A stretch of DNA of 64,000 bases from Prostheceraeus crozeri (taxonomy: Eukaryota > Platyhelminthes > Polycladida > Euryleptidae). The stretch spans positions 372,001 through 436,000 of the forward strand of contig CAJQUW010013657.1 of NCBI GenBank assembly GCA_907163375.1, written 5' to 3'. The translations under genes were made by a program, and so were the position numbers. The notes under the pieces were generated by a model. The model did not search any database. It was not told the DNA's origin and was given only the letters and a program-made list of their open reading frames with translations. Every line of letters begins with the position of its first letter. Position 1 is the first letter of the stretch. This document shows positions 11,194-19,269 of the stretch, in pieces.

Positions 11194-12132
11194 TTAAGTT
11201 TTATCATATAACGTTTTATCAAAAGATAATTTAAATTTATTTTCACTAACTATTGATTCTTCATCATCATCAATTGATTCTTCATCATCATCATAAATTG
11301 TTTCTTCAACATCATAAATTACACTTTTTGGTATAGGATGCCATTCCCTGATAGGATACCATTCTCTTATTGGAATATCTAACTCTAAATTACATTTTTT
11401 ATCTGATAATAATATAATAGAGAATAATATTGGTCTTAGATCTCTTTTGGAAAATTTAATAACACCATCATAATCTGAATCACTTTTAGTTTTTATTAAA
11501 GATGATAAAACTTTAAATTGATTAGATGTAAATCCTAATTTAAATTTTGTAGACCCGACACATAGTTGTCTAACAGTATCTTCAACTATACCATCATTAT
11601 TATTTTCAATTGTAAGAAAATGAAATTTAGATAAATTTTGATTATATGTAGTATTAATATCATGTACATCAGTATGAGATATAAATTTTTCTTCACTTAA
11701 ATTTTTATAATTACTAATATTTTTATAATCTTTTTTACCATTTACACCTTTTTCAGATGTTTCAGAATCATCGTCTATGTTATCATCATCTATATTATCA
11801 TCATCATTATTATTATAAGATTCTTTGAGATCGGGCAAAGCCCTAGAACCTTCGGTTCGTTTATTATGATTATGATTATGGTCATTGTTAATAGTATAAG
11901 GTGTTGTCCACATATAAATTTTCTCTTGTTGAGCTAAACCATTTATATAAGATTTTAACAAATTAGTATTTAAGTTTGAATATAATTCTATATAAGTATC
12001 ATCATCATATCTTTGCGGCATTTCTAATGTTTCTTGTTTATAAATTGTATCTCTATAATAAACTTGACATAATAATTCTTCATTGTGTTTTTTACTCTCT
12101 GTGAATGTTATATTGGTTTTGTTCATCAACAA
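11194..12132 (-). CDS. acidic low-complexity Polinton protein
   Basis: About 312 residues, unrecognised. It has Asn/His and Asp-rich tracts (NNDHNHNHNK, DDDNIDDDNIDDD and a C-terminal DDDEES) encoded by ATG/ATC-type trinucleotide repeats. The middle (FHFLTIENNNDGIVED, LCVGSTKFKLGFTSNQFK) looks like a folded domain. It overlaps the upstream leftward gene by about 40 bp and precedes the polymerase in the same orientation, so all three may be one transcription unit. Copy B has a broken relative at about 51830-52610. A replication-accessory or regulatory role is possible from position only. Confidence 0.5.
   Translation of the reverse strand: MLMNKTNITFTESKKHNEELLCQVYYRDTIYKQETLEMPQRYDDDTYIELYSNLNTNLLKSYINGLAQQEKIYMWTTPYTINNDHNHNHNKRTEGSRALPDLKESYNNNDDDNIDDDNIDDDSETSEKGVNGKKDYKNISNYKNLSEEKFISHTDVHDINTTYNQNLSKFHFLTIENNNDGIVEDTVRQLCVGSTKFKLGFTSNQFKVLSSLIKTKSDSDYDGVIKFSKRDLRPILFSIILLSDKKCNLELDIPIREWYPIREWHPIPKSVIYDVEETIYDDDEESIDDDEESIVSENKFKLSFDKTLYDKT
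11833..11859. repeat. micro-hairpin, GGGCAAAGCCC type
   Basis: GGGCAAAGCCC then TAGAACCTTCGGTTCG. The matching stretch of copy B near 52377 (GATTCTTTAAAATTATTATG) has no such unit. Confidence 0.82.
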
Positions 12133-12586
12133 ATAATCTAATTTTTTCTTTGGAAAAAGATTTTAATTTTTTAACTAATTCTCTAATATTGATATAATTA
12201 ATAATTTTATTTTCTATCCAATCAGTATTACTAATCGGTAAAACTGCTCTAATAAAACCATAAACATTATTATGACCCATTATAACCATATTTTCTTTAT
12301 TTAATTCCACATAAGCTACATCATTATATTTACTAACAATATCCATAAATTTTATAAATGGATCCCCCGGGAAAATACAATAATTAGTTTCTATGGAAGG
12401 TAGACCTTTTGTCTGTTCTCTAAATATTTCGGCTTGTAATTCAAATAAAATATTAACATCTATACATGGATTATTATTATTATTATTATTATCAAAGCAT
12501 TTATTTTCAAATCCCGTTGATCTCGTCGAATAAGAAGGACAGGATGATGCGGACGAATATAATTTTTTTAAATTTGGTTTTTCCAT
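12092..12586 (-). CDS. unrecognised Polinton protein at the divergent promoter
   Basis: 164 residues from the ATG at 12586. The N-terminal 30 residues are Ser/Lys-rich with an Asn run; the rest looks globular (LFELQAEIFREQ, NYCIFPGDPFIKFMDIV, ENMVIMGHNNVYGFIRAVLP). I know no family match. It is the first gene of the leftward block, and its start is only 47 bp from the start of the rightward fibre-like gene. Copy B has a relative at 52740-53104. Early or regulatory function would be a guess. Confidence 0.5.
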   Translation of the reverse strand: MEKPNLKKLYSSASSCPSYSTRSTGFENKCFDNNNNNNNPCIDVNILFELQAEIFREQTKGLPSIETNYCIFPGDPFIKFMDIVSKYNDVAYVELNKENMVIMGHNNVYGFIRAVLPISNTDWIENKIINYINIRELVKKLKSFSKEKIRLFVDEQNQYNIHRE

Positions 12587-12633
12587 TTTTTTATTTTTAT
12601 TAGAAAAAATTTTATTTTTTTATTGTTTTAAAA
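12587..12633. promoter_or_regulatory. divergent promoter region, Polinton A
   Basis: 47 bp separate two divergent ATGs (12586 minus, 12634 plus). The strip is almost pure A/T with runs such as TTTTTATTAGAAAAAATTTT. The same layout occurs in copy B at 53105-53152. No mapped promoter element is claimed. Confidence 0.5.
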
Positions 12634-13520
12634 ATGATGTTGCCAAATGTTGGTGGAGGTGCATATATCCCGAATAATCGTGAATTAGAAATAGAAATAG
12701 AAAATTATATCATGAAAACTGGAGACGTTTTATCTGGTCCATTGCATCTTTCTATTCTTCCGCAACAAAATACAGAGTTAACAAATAAACAATATGTTGA
12801 TACACAAATCAATGACTTAAAAGAAAAATATATAAACGATGTTTTGGTTCCACTGATGAATGAATTAAAGTTGCTTAAACTTAATGACAAATCATTAAAC
12901 GAAAAATTATTAAAACTTGATAAAAACGATAGAGAGCTAGAAGCAGATATAGCAAAACTTTTTAAAAAGATTTCAGAACAATCAAAAATTTTAATATTAC
13001 TTTCTTTAAATTTAAAATCTGCAGTCATTAAAAATATACATCAGATAAAAATGTTCAAAGAACAATTAGAAGATGAAATAGAAAAACTACCTGAAAGAAT
13101 TTAAAAAAATTGAAGCAGTTACAAGCTACATTCCAAAAAAGTGTTGATGAATTAAGTTCTAAAATTACTCAACAAATGAAAAAGATGAATAGAATAATAA
13201 ATGAAGTAAACTCGCTTAATCAAAAAGTTGATAAAATGAAAACTCTTAAAAATAATTTAGAAAATTAATTAAAGAAAAATTTACAAGAAAACTCTAAAGA
13301 AAATAAAGAACAGCTAGATTCAGTTAAAAGACAACTAGATGTTCTTAAAATTAAGTTAAATGCTCTTAAAACGGCGTTGAAGATGAATCAGGAGAAAATG
13401 CAAGTTAATAGAAAAGAAATTAAAGTACATCACACGCTACTTGACGCAATAGATAAAGTGCAAAAGAAAATTAATAAAGTTATCACGAAGTGTGAGTCCA
13501 TTCACACACGTAAATCTTAA
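12634..13520 (+). pseudogene. fibre-like coiled-coil protein with phage tail-fibre motif
   Basis: The N-terminal 55 residues contain MKTGDVLSGPLHL, then TELTNKQYVDTQI. This matches the pattern seen in phage tail fibres and collars (GD.L.GPL..., then (D/E)A.(N/T)K.YVD). The following about 240 codons are heptad-like coiled coil (NELKLLKLNDKSLNEKLLKL and similar), consistent with a trimeric stalk. The gene opens the right rightward block, ahead of virion proteins. I infer a receptor-binding or spike protein; the Polinton literature I know does not give this gene a firm name. The fossil has a couple of interruptions. A relative in copy B is split by a LINE. Confidence 0.6.
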
Positions 13521-13582
13521 TCGGAGCGAAGCTCCTCGAGGCTTTAGCCGATCGGACCAAAGGTCCTCAGGTTACTAACCAA
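13521..13582. repeat. micro-hairpin cluster
   Basis: Contains GGAGCGAAGCTCC (13523-13535) and GGACCAAAGGTCC (13554-13566), each a 5-bp stem with a three-base purine loop. It lies between two genes; copy B has a much shorter sequence here. Confidence 0.82.
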
Positions 13583-13622
13583 TCGTAAATATTTTTCCCA
13601 AAAGTCAAATTTATTCCTAAAA

Positions 13623-14153
13623 ATGCCTATAATTTATAAACACAATCTTAAACAATTTGCTTCAAATCAAAGAATTGCTAATGAACCACGTGTGAATCCT
13701 GTTTATCATTATGATAATAGAGAAACAGTTCACACGAAAGGAGCTGGCATCTTTTCTGGTATTGGAAGTATCGTTAACTTAATTAAAAATAATAAAGATT
13801 TGATTACATCTGCTGCAAAAGGAGCAGCTGCTATAGGTAGTACAGCTAGTGCAATATCAAATGCTGTTAAATCTCAAAACGAATTAAAACAACTAGAAGC
13901 TATTCGTAAACTTAGGAATGATTCTGTAGAACTAAAAAATTTAAAAAAACTTTCAGAGGAAACAAAAAACAAAATTGCTAACATAGCTGTGGGGGAAACC
14001 TTGAGGAGCGGAGCTCCGTCTGATAGTAAACATAAGAAGAAATCAGGCGTAGCCATAAAACGTTCAATTGAAGAAATAAGAGGAAATGGCGTGAGCAGCA
14101 ACCTTCGGTCTAACCAGCAAAGCTGTAGTGGAGCTGGTCTAGCAAAATTCTAA
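13623..14153 (+). CDS. small virion protein with amphipathic Gly/Ala segment
   Basis: 176 residues from the ATG at 13623. Residues about 40-80 (GAGIFSGIGSIVNLIKNNKD, then AAKGAAAIGSTASAISNAVK) form a Gly/Ala-rich amphipathic stretch followed by charged helix. This is reminiscent of adenovirus-type membrane-lytic or core minor proteins in Polintons and adintoviruses. The C-terminus ends GAGLAKF in both copies. Two short in-frame hairpin inserts (13995-14018 and 14100-14129) add 8 and 10 residues relative to copy B. It sits just upstream of the hexon-like gene. The functional reading is inferred from composition and position. Confidence 0.6.
   Translation: MPIIYKHNLKQFASNQRIANEPRVNPVYHYDNRETVHTKGAGIFSGIGSIVNLIKNNKDLITSAAKGAAAIGSTASAISNAVKSQNELKQLEAIRKLRNDSVELKNLKKLSEETKNKIANIAVGETLRSGAPSDSKHKKKSGVAIKRSIEEIRGNGVSSNLRSNQQSCSGAGLAKF
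13995..14018. repeat. in-frame micro-hairpin insert, 24 bp
   Basis: Adds eight codons (ETLRSGAP) to the virion protein. Copy B reads GCTGCAGGGTCTGAGAGT across the site. The core is GGAGCGGAGCTCC. Confidence 0.82.
14100..14129. repeat. in-frame micro-insert, 30 bp
   Basis: Adds ten codons (NLRSNQQSCS). It contains AACCTTCGGTCT and AGCAAAGCT stem-like parts. Copy B reads AACAGCGGAGCTGGT without it. Confidence 0.78.
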
Positions 14154-14253
14154 AATATATTTTTTTGTAAAATTTTTTTAGTAAAATTTTTTAGCAAAAT
14201 TTTTTTTTGTAAAATTATTTTAGTAAAATTTTTTTAGTAAAATTTTTCTGTGT

Positions 14254-15620
14254 GTGAGAAAAAACAAAAAGTCAAATTATTTTTTATATAAAATTTCTTC
14301 GCTAATTGAAAATAAATTTGAATTAGATAAACCACCAGGTGTTAGTTATAATCAAAAAAAGAATGACTATATAAGAATTGCTATGAATCCCGGATCTTCT
14401 AGGAGAGTAAATACTGGAGGAGATTTAATTTTTGAAGTTGATAATCAGCAGAGTTATTTATATTTACCTGATTCCTTTTTACACTGTGAATATTCTTTAT
14501 ATAGTGATGCCAATTTTACAACACCATTACCAGATACCGATAATATTGCACTAGAGAATAATTTCTTTCCAAGATTATTTACACAAATGGGTTTAGATGT
14601 TGCAACTCAAAATATAGAAACAATAAGTGATTCTCCAGGTGTAATTGATACAATGCTTAGATTTGTAACAATTGGTGAAAATAATAAAAAGTATGAAATC
14701 GAAGGTTGGATTCCTGATACTAATGATGGTATAATTGTTGGTGATTTAACTCACGCTGGAACAGATGCAGCAGGAATTGCGAAAGATGTAGAAAATATTG
14801 CAAAGCATTGCACAAACAATAGTGCATATAAAGAAAGACGTGAATTTAACAAGAAAAGTAAACAGACAGTAAATTGGTCGTTGTCTCCATTATTCGGATA
14901 TTTAGATTATGATAAAATATCATATCAATTAAAATTTAAATTAATAATTCATCGCACAGCAAATAATGAATTAATCTTTTTTGGTAAGACTGGAAAAAAG
15001 CATATTTAAAAGTTGATAGACTTGAATGGTGGATTAAGCATATTACTCCTAGTTTAGAGATTGAAATAGCTATTGCAAAAAGATTAAATACTAACAAACC
15101 AATTCCAGTAAATTTTCTAAAGCGTATTGCTAGTTCAGTAACTTTTTCCGAACAAAGATTTAACTGGCATTTTACTAGAACTTCAAATACACCAAGATAT
15201 TTATTACTAACTTTTCAAAGAAATAATTCTCCAAGTTTTGATAAGAACAATAATCTCTTCCATATTAATACAATTCGAAGTTTACAAGTTTCATTAAATC
15301 AAACCCGATATCCAATTAATCCATTAAGATTCGATGATATCAATAATCAATTTATGGAAGGATATGATTCTTATCGAAATCTTTGTATAGAATTTGGAGT
15401 TGAACCACAATTAACTCCTGGAGATTGGAGACATCTATATCCTGTTTTCTGTTTCGATTTAAGTGCACAATCTGAAGATATTATCAAGACTGGTTGTGAT
15501 GTAACAATTAATATTGAAAAGAAAGATTCCACAACTTCATTGATGGCTTATGGTTTATTGCTAGAAGATGTAAAATATTCTATTGAAATTCTTAATGGAA
15601 AGATGGCTAGGATCGGTTAA
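14254..15620 (+). pseudogene. hexon-like major capsid protein (Polinton)
   Basis: Double jelly-roll major capsid protein, the building block of the icosahedral shell. Recognisable blocks are YIRIAMNPGSSRRVN near the N-terminus, ENNFFPRLFTQMGLDVATQN, WSLSPLFGYLDYDKISYQL, KLIIHRTANNELIF, and at the C-terminal side TPGDWRHLYPVFCFDLSAQS with SLMAYGLLLEDVKYSIE. It is preceded by a run of TTTTTTAGTAAAA repeats. The fossil has about two interruptions. A very similar copy lies at 56459-57790 in element B. Confidence 0.85.
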
Positions 15621-15702
15621 TAACCTGAGGACCTTTGGTCCGATGGGCTAAAGCCCAAGACTTCGTCGATCGGTTAGTAACCTTAGGACCTTCGCTTCGA
15701 TA
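15611..15702. repeat. micro-hairpin cluster after the capsid gene
   Basis: Consecutive stem-loops GGTTAATAACC, GGACCTTTGGTCC and GGGCTAAAGCCC, then a second GGTTAGTAACC. Copy B has only plain AT-rich sequence after its capsid gene. Confidence 0.85.
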
Positions 15703-15719
15703 AATTAATTAAAATTTTT

Positions 15720-15900
15720 GATAACTCAAAATTTTGACAACTAGAATAGATTAAAAATTCTTAACTTAAAAGTTTTCATAACTAGAATAGATTAAAAAAA
15801 TTCTTAGATAAAAAAAATTCTTAGATTAAAAAAATTCCTGGCTAAAAATTTTTCATAACTAGAATAGATTAAAAATTTTGATAACTTAAAATTTTTTATT
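15720..15900 (+). repeat. short tandem repeats upstream of a virion gene
   Basis: Several copies of ATAACTAGAATAGATTAAAAA, with AAAATTCTTAGAT variants, lead up to the ATG at 15905. Copy B has a shorter version at 57810-57888. They may be promoter-associated. Confidence 0.6.
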
Positions 15901-15904
15901 AAAA

Positions 15905-16387
15905 ATGTCGCAAGCGAAAAGTAATAATAATAAAACTGTTGAATTAAAATTACGTAATATTATTGACAAAAATACCCCTAAAACTATTACGATTAATAAA
16001 AAAAAGTATTACATAAGTAAACCAATGATAGAGAATATTCAATTACAAGAAGAAAAGAATGGCGGGATTCTCCCATTAATTCCACTAATAATAGGAGGCA
16101 TAGCAGCAGCAGGAAGTGTTGCAGGCGGGACAGCTGGTATTGTCCAAGCAGTAAATAAAAATAAATCAGAGAAGGCAGCATTAGAAGAACAAAAACGTCA
16201 TAATAGAGAGTTAGAGAAAGTTGCTAGGGGTGAAGGAGTAGTAGATAATTTCATTAGTAAACTAAATTTAGTTGATGAAGGAAAACGAGTTCTTAAAAAT
16301 ATTCTCCGCAATGTTGATGATTTAATTGAAATTAAAGAAACTAAAGATGGTTCTGGAGTATATCTAAGTCCTAGTATGATTCGGTAA
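15905..16387 (+). CDS. membrane-active minor virion protein
   Basis: 160 residues from the ATG at 15905, preceded by TTTTTTATTAAAAATG. Residues about 52-80 are a strongly hydrophobic Gly/Ala/Ile segment (GGILPLIPLIIGGIAAAG), then AGIVQAVNKNKSEKAALEE. This is the pattern of a Polinton small protein that follows the capsid gene and is thought to be membrane-active. The C-terminus is charged and ends GVYLSPSMIR. It ends in a hairpin (GGTAATAACC) shared with copy B. The role is inferred from family pattern and position. Confidence 0.6.
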   Translation: MSQAKSNNNKTVELKLRNIIDKNTPKTITINKKKYYISKPMIENIQLQEEKNGGILPLIPLIIGGIAAAGSVAGGTAGIVQAVNKNKSEKAALEEQKRHNRELEKVARGEGVVDNFISKLNLVDEGKRVLKNILRNVDDLIEIKETKDGSGVYLSPSMIR

Positions 16388-16415
16388 TAACCTCAGGACC
16401 TTTGGTCCGATCCGG
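16384..16415. repeat. micro-hairpin shared by both Polintons
   Basis: GGTAATAACC followed by GGACCTTTGGTCC. Copy B carries the same unit at 58375-58408 with small changes, so this insert predates the split of the two copies. Confidence 0.8.
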
Positions 16416-16431
16416 TAAAATTTTATCTTTT

Positions 16432-17088
16432 AAAATGAATTCTACAAATTCCGAAAATTTAATTAAATTAAAAATTGCTAATTTAGATTTATTAAATTAT
16501 CTATTAAACAAAAATAAAAACTCAAATTGTAAAATTTATGAAGGTAACGACGGCAAACAAAGTTTGGCTACTACCTACGGTGGTGACATACAAAAAGCAT
16601 TAGAAAACTTTCCTGGATTTATTTGGAGTAAATATTCGAAAGAAAAACATCTTCCTGGTCATTCATATACCGGTCCAGGAACTCGATTAGATATAAGACT
16701 AGATGAGAATAATAATCCAAAACCAGGTGAAGAACCAATAAATAGAGTAGATGCCGCGGCTTACCGACATGATTTGGCTTATCGAAATCATGATCTAAGT
16801 TCTCGACATGCAGCTGATAAGAAGATGATTCAAGAATTAGATGGTATTCAAAATCCTACATTTAGAGAAAGAATTGAAAGAATGTTTGTTAAGAAAGCTT
16901 TACAAGCTAAAATATTATTCGGTCAGGGTTTAAATGAAGCGACAGCAAAGCTGTCTGAGAGCAACGCTCGAACCTACGCGTCTGAAATGTCGAATGACCT
17001 AGGACGCTATGCGTCCGAAATTCATAAAGAATACAGAAGGCCTAAATATTTATTGAAAGTAAAAGTATTTAATAAAGATGATATTTAG
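16432..17088 (+). CDS. phospholipase A2-like protein (parvovirus VP1u type)
   Basis: About 219 residues from the ATG at 16435. The calcium-loop motif GHSYTGPGTRLD lies near residue 80 and the catalytic HDLAYRNHD motif near residue 120, as in the secreted-PLA2 domain of parvovirus VP1 and of several Polintons. The domain would breach the endosomal membrane during entry. The C-terminal part leads into EIHKEYRRPKYLLKVKVF, which resembles the N-terminal linker of Polinton integrases. In copy B that linker and the integrase core lie in the same open frame as the PLA2 domain. A hairpin-rich in-frame insert occupies about 16936-17020. Confidence 0.8.
   Translation, partial: KMNSTNSENLIKLKIANLDLLNYLLNKNKNSNCKIYEGNDGKQSLATTYGGDIQKALENFPGFIWSKYSKEKHLPGHSYTGPGTRLDIRLDENNNPKPGEEPINRVDAAAYRHDLAYRNHDLSSRHAADKKMIQELDGIQNPTFRERIERMFVKKALQAKILFGQGLNEATAKLSESNARTYASEMSNDLGRYASEIHKEYRRPKYLLKVKVFNKDDI
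16936..17020. repeat. in-frame hairpin-rich insert in PLA2-like gene
   Basis: ACAGCAAAGCTGT, GAGCAACGCTC and GGACGCTATGCGTCC stem-loops in a row. Copy B has a shorter, unrelated linker here (LDKINNSETYASE). Confidence 0.75.
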
Positions 17089-17106
17089 AGTGCTGATCTT
17101 ATTCAT

Positions 17107-17814
17107 ATGCCGAATGATTGTGTTTATAAATACGCATTAGCCGTTATAGATTTATATACACGATACGCTTGGGTAAAGCCTTTAAAAAATAAAAGTGGTC
17201 TATCAGTTAAATATGCGTTTGAAGAAATCTTTCAAGAAAGTAAGAGAAAGCCAAGGAAATTGTTTGTCGATAAAGGATCGGAATTTTATAACCGAAACGT
17301 TCAGCCACTATTTGAAACTGTTTATTCAACTGAAAATGCAGGAAAAGCTGTAGTGATAGAAAGATTCAATCGGACGTTAAAAAATAAATTATTCAAGAAA
17401 TTTACTGAGCAAAGAAATCAGAAATGGTTGAAGATATTACCAGGAGCTGTAGAAGAGTACAATAATAAAGTTCTTTCTGGTATTGAAGAAACTCCAAAGA
17501 ATGCTTCTGACGACCCTGATTTCATAAGAAAAAAAATATTCGAGAATAATTATTCGAACGAAAATAATAATTTGAATGAGAGTAATCCGAATTTGCAGAA
17601 ACTTAAGCCGAAATTTAAAATTGGTGATAGAGTTAGAATATTTAAGTATAAGAATAAATTTGATAAAGGCTTCGTTGGCTATTGGACGAAAGAGATATTT
17701 AAAGTTTGTAAAATGAATCAAACTTATCCGATTACTTACGAAATCAAAGATTTAAATGATGAAAATATCAGAGGCCGATTTTATCAAAATGAATTACAAC
17801 GAAGTGATTTTTAA
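17107..17814 (+). CDS. retroviral-type (rve) integrase core of Polinton
   Basis: 235 residues covering the DDE integrase core that joins the element ends to host DNA. Visible are the DLYTRYAWVKPLKNKSG block, FVDKGSEFYN (second acid) and ENAGKAVVIERFNRTLKNKL (third acid, E). The C-terminal KIGDRVRIFKYKNKFDKGF plus FYQNELQ region resembles the SH3/chromo-like tail of Polinton integrases. The first acid lies in the ADLIHMPND stretch just upstream. The stop codon overlaps that of the convergent protease gene. The product fits the 6-bp duplications seen at both elements. Confidence 0.88.
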   Translation: MPNDCVYKYALAVIDLYTRYAWVKPLKNKSGLSVKYAFEEIFQESKRKPRKLFVDKGSEFYNRNVQPLFETVYSTENAGKAVVIERFNRTLKNKLFKKFTEQRNQKWLKILPGAVEEYNNKVLSGIEETPKNASDDPDFIRKKIFENNYSNENNNLNESNPNLQKLKPKFKIGDRVRIFKYKNKFDKGFVGYWTKEIFKVCKMNQTYPITYEIKDLNDENIRGRFYQNELQRSDF

Positions 17815-17832
17815 TTATCATTATCATTATTA

Positions 17833-17897
17833 TTGGAACTAACGTTTCGGGAATGAAATTCCCTTGTTAGGCGTAGCCATAGAACCTACGGTTCGTT
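17833..17897. repeat. micro-hairpin cluster in protease gene
   Basis: GGGAATGAAATTCCC, GGCGTAGCC and GAACCTACGGTTC stem-loops. Copy B is empty here (ATTATTATTATTCAATTC). Confidence 0.82.
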
Positions 17898-18195
17898 CAA
17901 TTCTAACATAATATCAAGAAATGGTACTCCTTTTTGTAATTTAAATGAAATATAAAGACATAATTGACCACAATAAGTAGTTCCCGGTTTTTGCATTTGA
18001 AATGTATTATAAATTCCATTGCCAAGTAATTTTTTGACTTCGTTTGTAGGTGGAAGTCTATAAGAGTCGAACCAATAGTTCTCAGCCTCCGGGCGGTCGA
18101 AATAGTAATTATCTCGATTTTTATTAAAGATACCTGCAGACCAATGTACTCCTTTTTGGTCTGACGTATGAAGATTTGTTATGAAATTTATAGTT

Positions 18196-18236
18196 ATTGA
18201 TGGAACTTTGTTCCGGGAACTGAAGGTTCCTTTTTG
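18196..18236. repeat. micro-hairpin insert, 41 bp
   Basis: GGAACTTTGTTCC and GGAACTGAAGGTTCC stem-loops. Copy B reads ACAGTTGGCTTATTTT across the site. Confidence 0.8.
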
Positions 18237-18376
18237 ACTTATTTTTTAGGAATTGTAATTCGTCTCATTAGAACATGAAAAATCTTTATTCCCAATTGAT
18301 TTGCGATTTTCTTTAAATCGAAATTCGTTGTTGTTTGTGTTCCATATAATTTCAAAAACTCATTTATGTTGCTCAT

Positions 18377-19269
18377 TTTATAATTAAAAAAATTCTTAAG
18401 GGACCCCTAGAAGTCAGAAGGGAGGGGGTATTGATTTAAAACTGTTCCACAATGATGACTTTCCTTACTACTTAGTCAGAAGGGGGTATTGATTTAAAAT
18501 TGTTCTCTAATGATGACTTTCCTTACTACTTATTCGATTTTGAAATGATTTAATTTAATCTAAATTAAAACGTTACATTGTTACATTTTATTTTTATGAA
18601 CTCTCATTAAGAGAATATTGTTTGTTTTATCTGTATTAAGACAATAGCAACATCTGTTACCACATTTCTCAAACCGCATGATTGTTTTAGGGATCATACG
18701 GGTTGTGCATTCATAACATGGCGTTAATAGCATAAAAGCAATCTATTAATTCATTCTCTGCTTTGAGGGAATATTCTGTTGTTATAGCAAGCATTCAATA
18801 CAATATCGCAGTATCGATAGTCGAGACCGACTGTCGAACCAAAACCGCAACTTTTCTGGCTTTGGTCGGTGAACTGGCTCGCGTTTTGGTCGATGAAATG
18901 ATTTACAATGCGGTGCAATTTCCTCATTGTCATTCAAGTACATTTAATCATACTCGTATGTTGTCAAGCAAACTTCATACACCTACAATGCCGCTTTGCT
19001 TAGATCACCATTCATAATTTTCACTTGCTATTTAAACACACACAATTCATAAAACGTGACACATTACAATCTTAGTTTAAATCTTATCATCACAATGGTT
19101 GGATCTACTGAAAGATCTGTTCGATTGGAGACAAAGCGGAGAAGAATTCTGAAGTTAACAAGGGAAATCATACATCTGCAAGCACGAAGTAAAATATTCT
19201 TACACTTGGATATGAGAAGAATTTTTGAATATATCGGAGACTCGCACATCAATTATAGGACATGATTTA
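18377..19269. other. non-coding right arm of Polinton A
   Basis: No gene is recognised. It contains a tandem duplication of about 60 bp (18413-18474 and 18475-18532, GGTATTGATTTAAAA...GATGACTTTCC) upstream of the protease start; copy B has a single copy at about 60567-60640. Beyond 18560 the two elements are poorly alike. Confidence 0.55.

Larger units (their letters stand above)
17811..18376 (-). pseudogene. adenain-like cysteine protease (Polinton A)
   Basis: Maturation protease of the adenovirus/Ulp1 type, convergent with the integrase. The start is the ATG at 18376. Its sequence parallels the open copy at 60061-60528. The YYFDRPEAENYWFDSY segment is present. Two hairpin inserts (about 17833-17897 and 18196-18236) lie within it. 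The fossil is broken. Confidence 0.8.
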
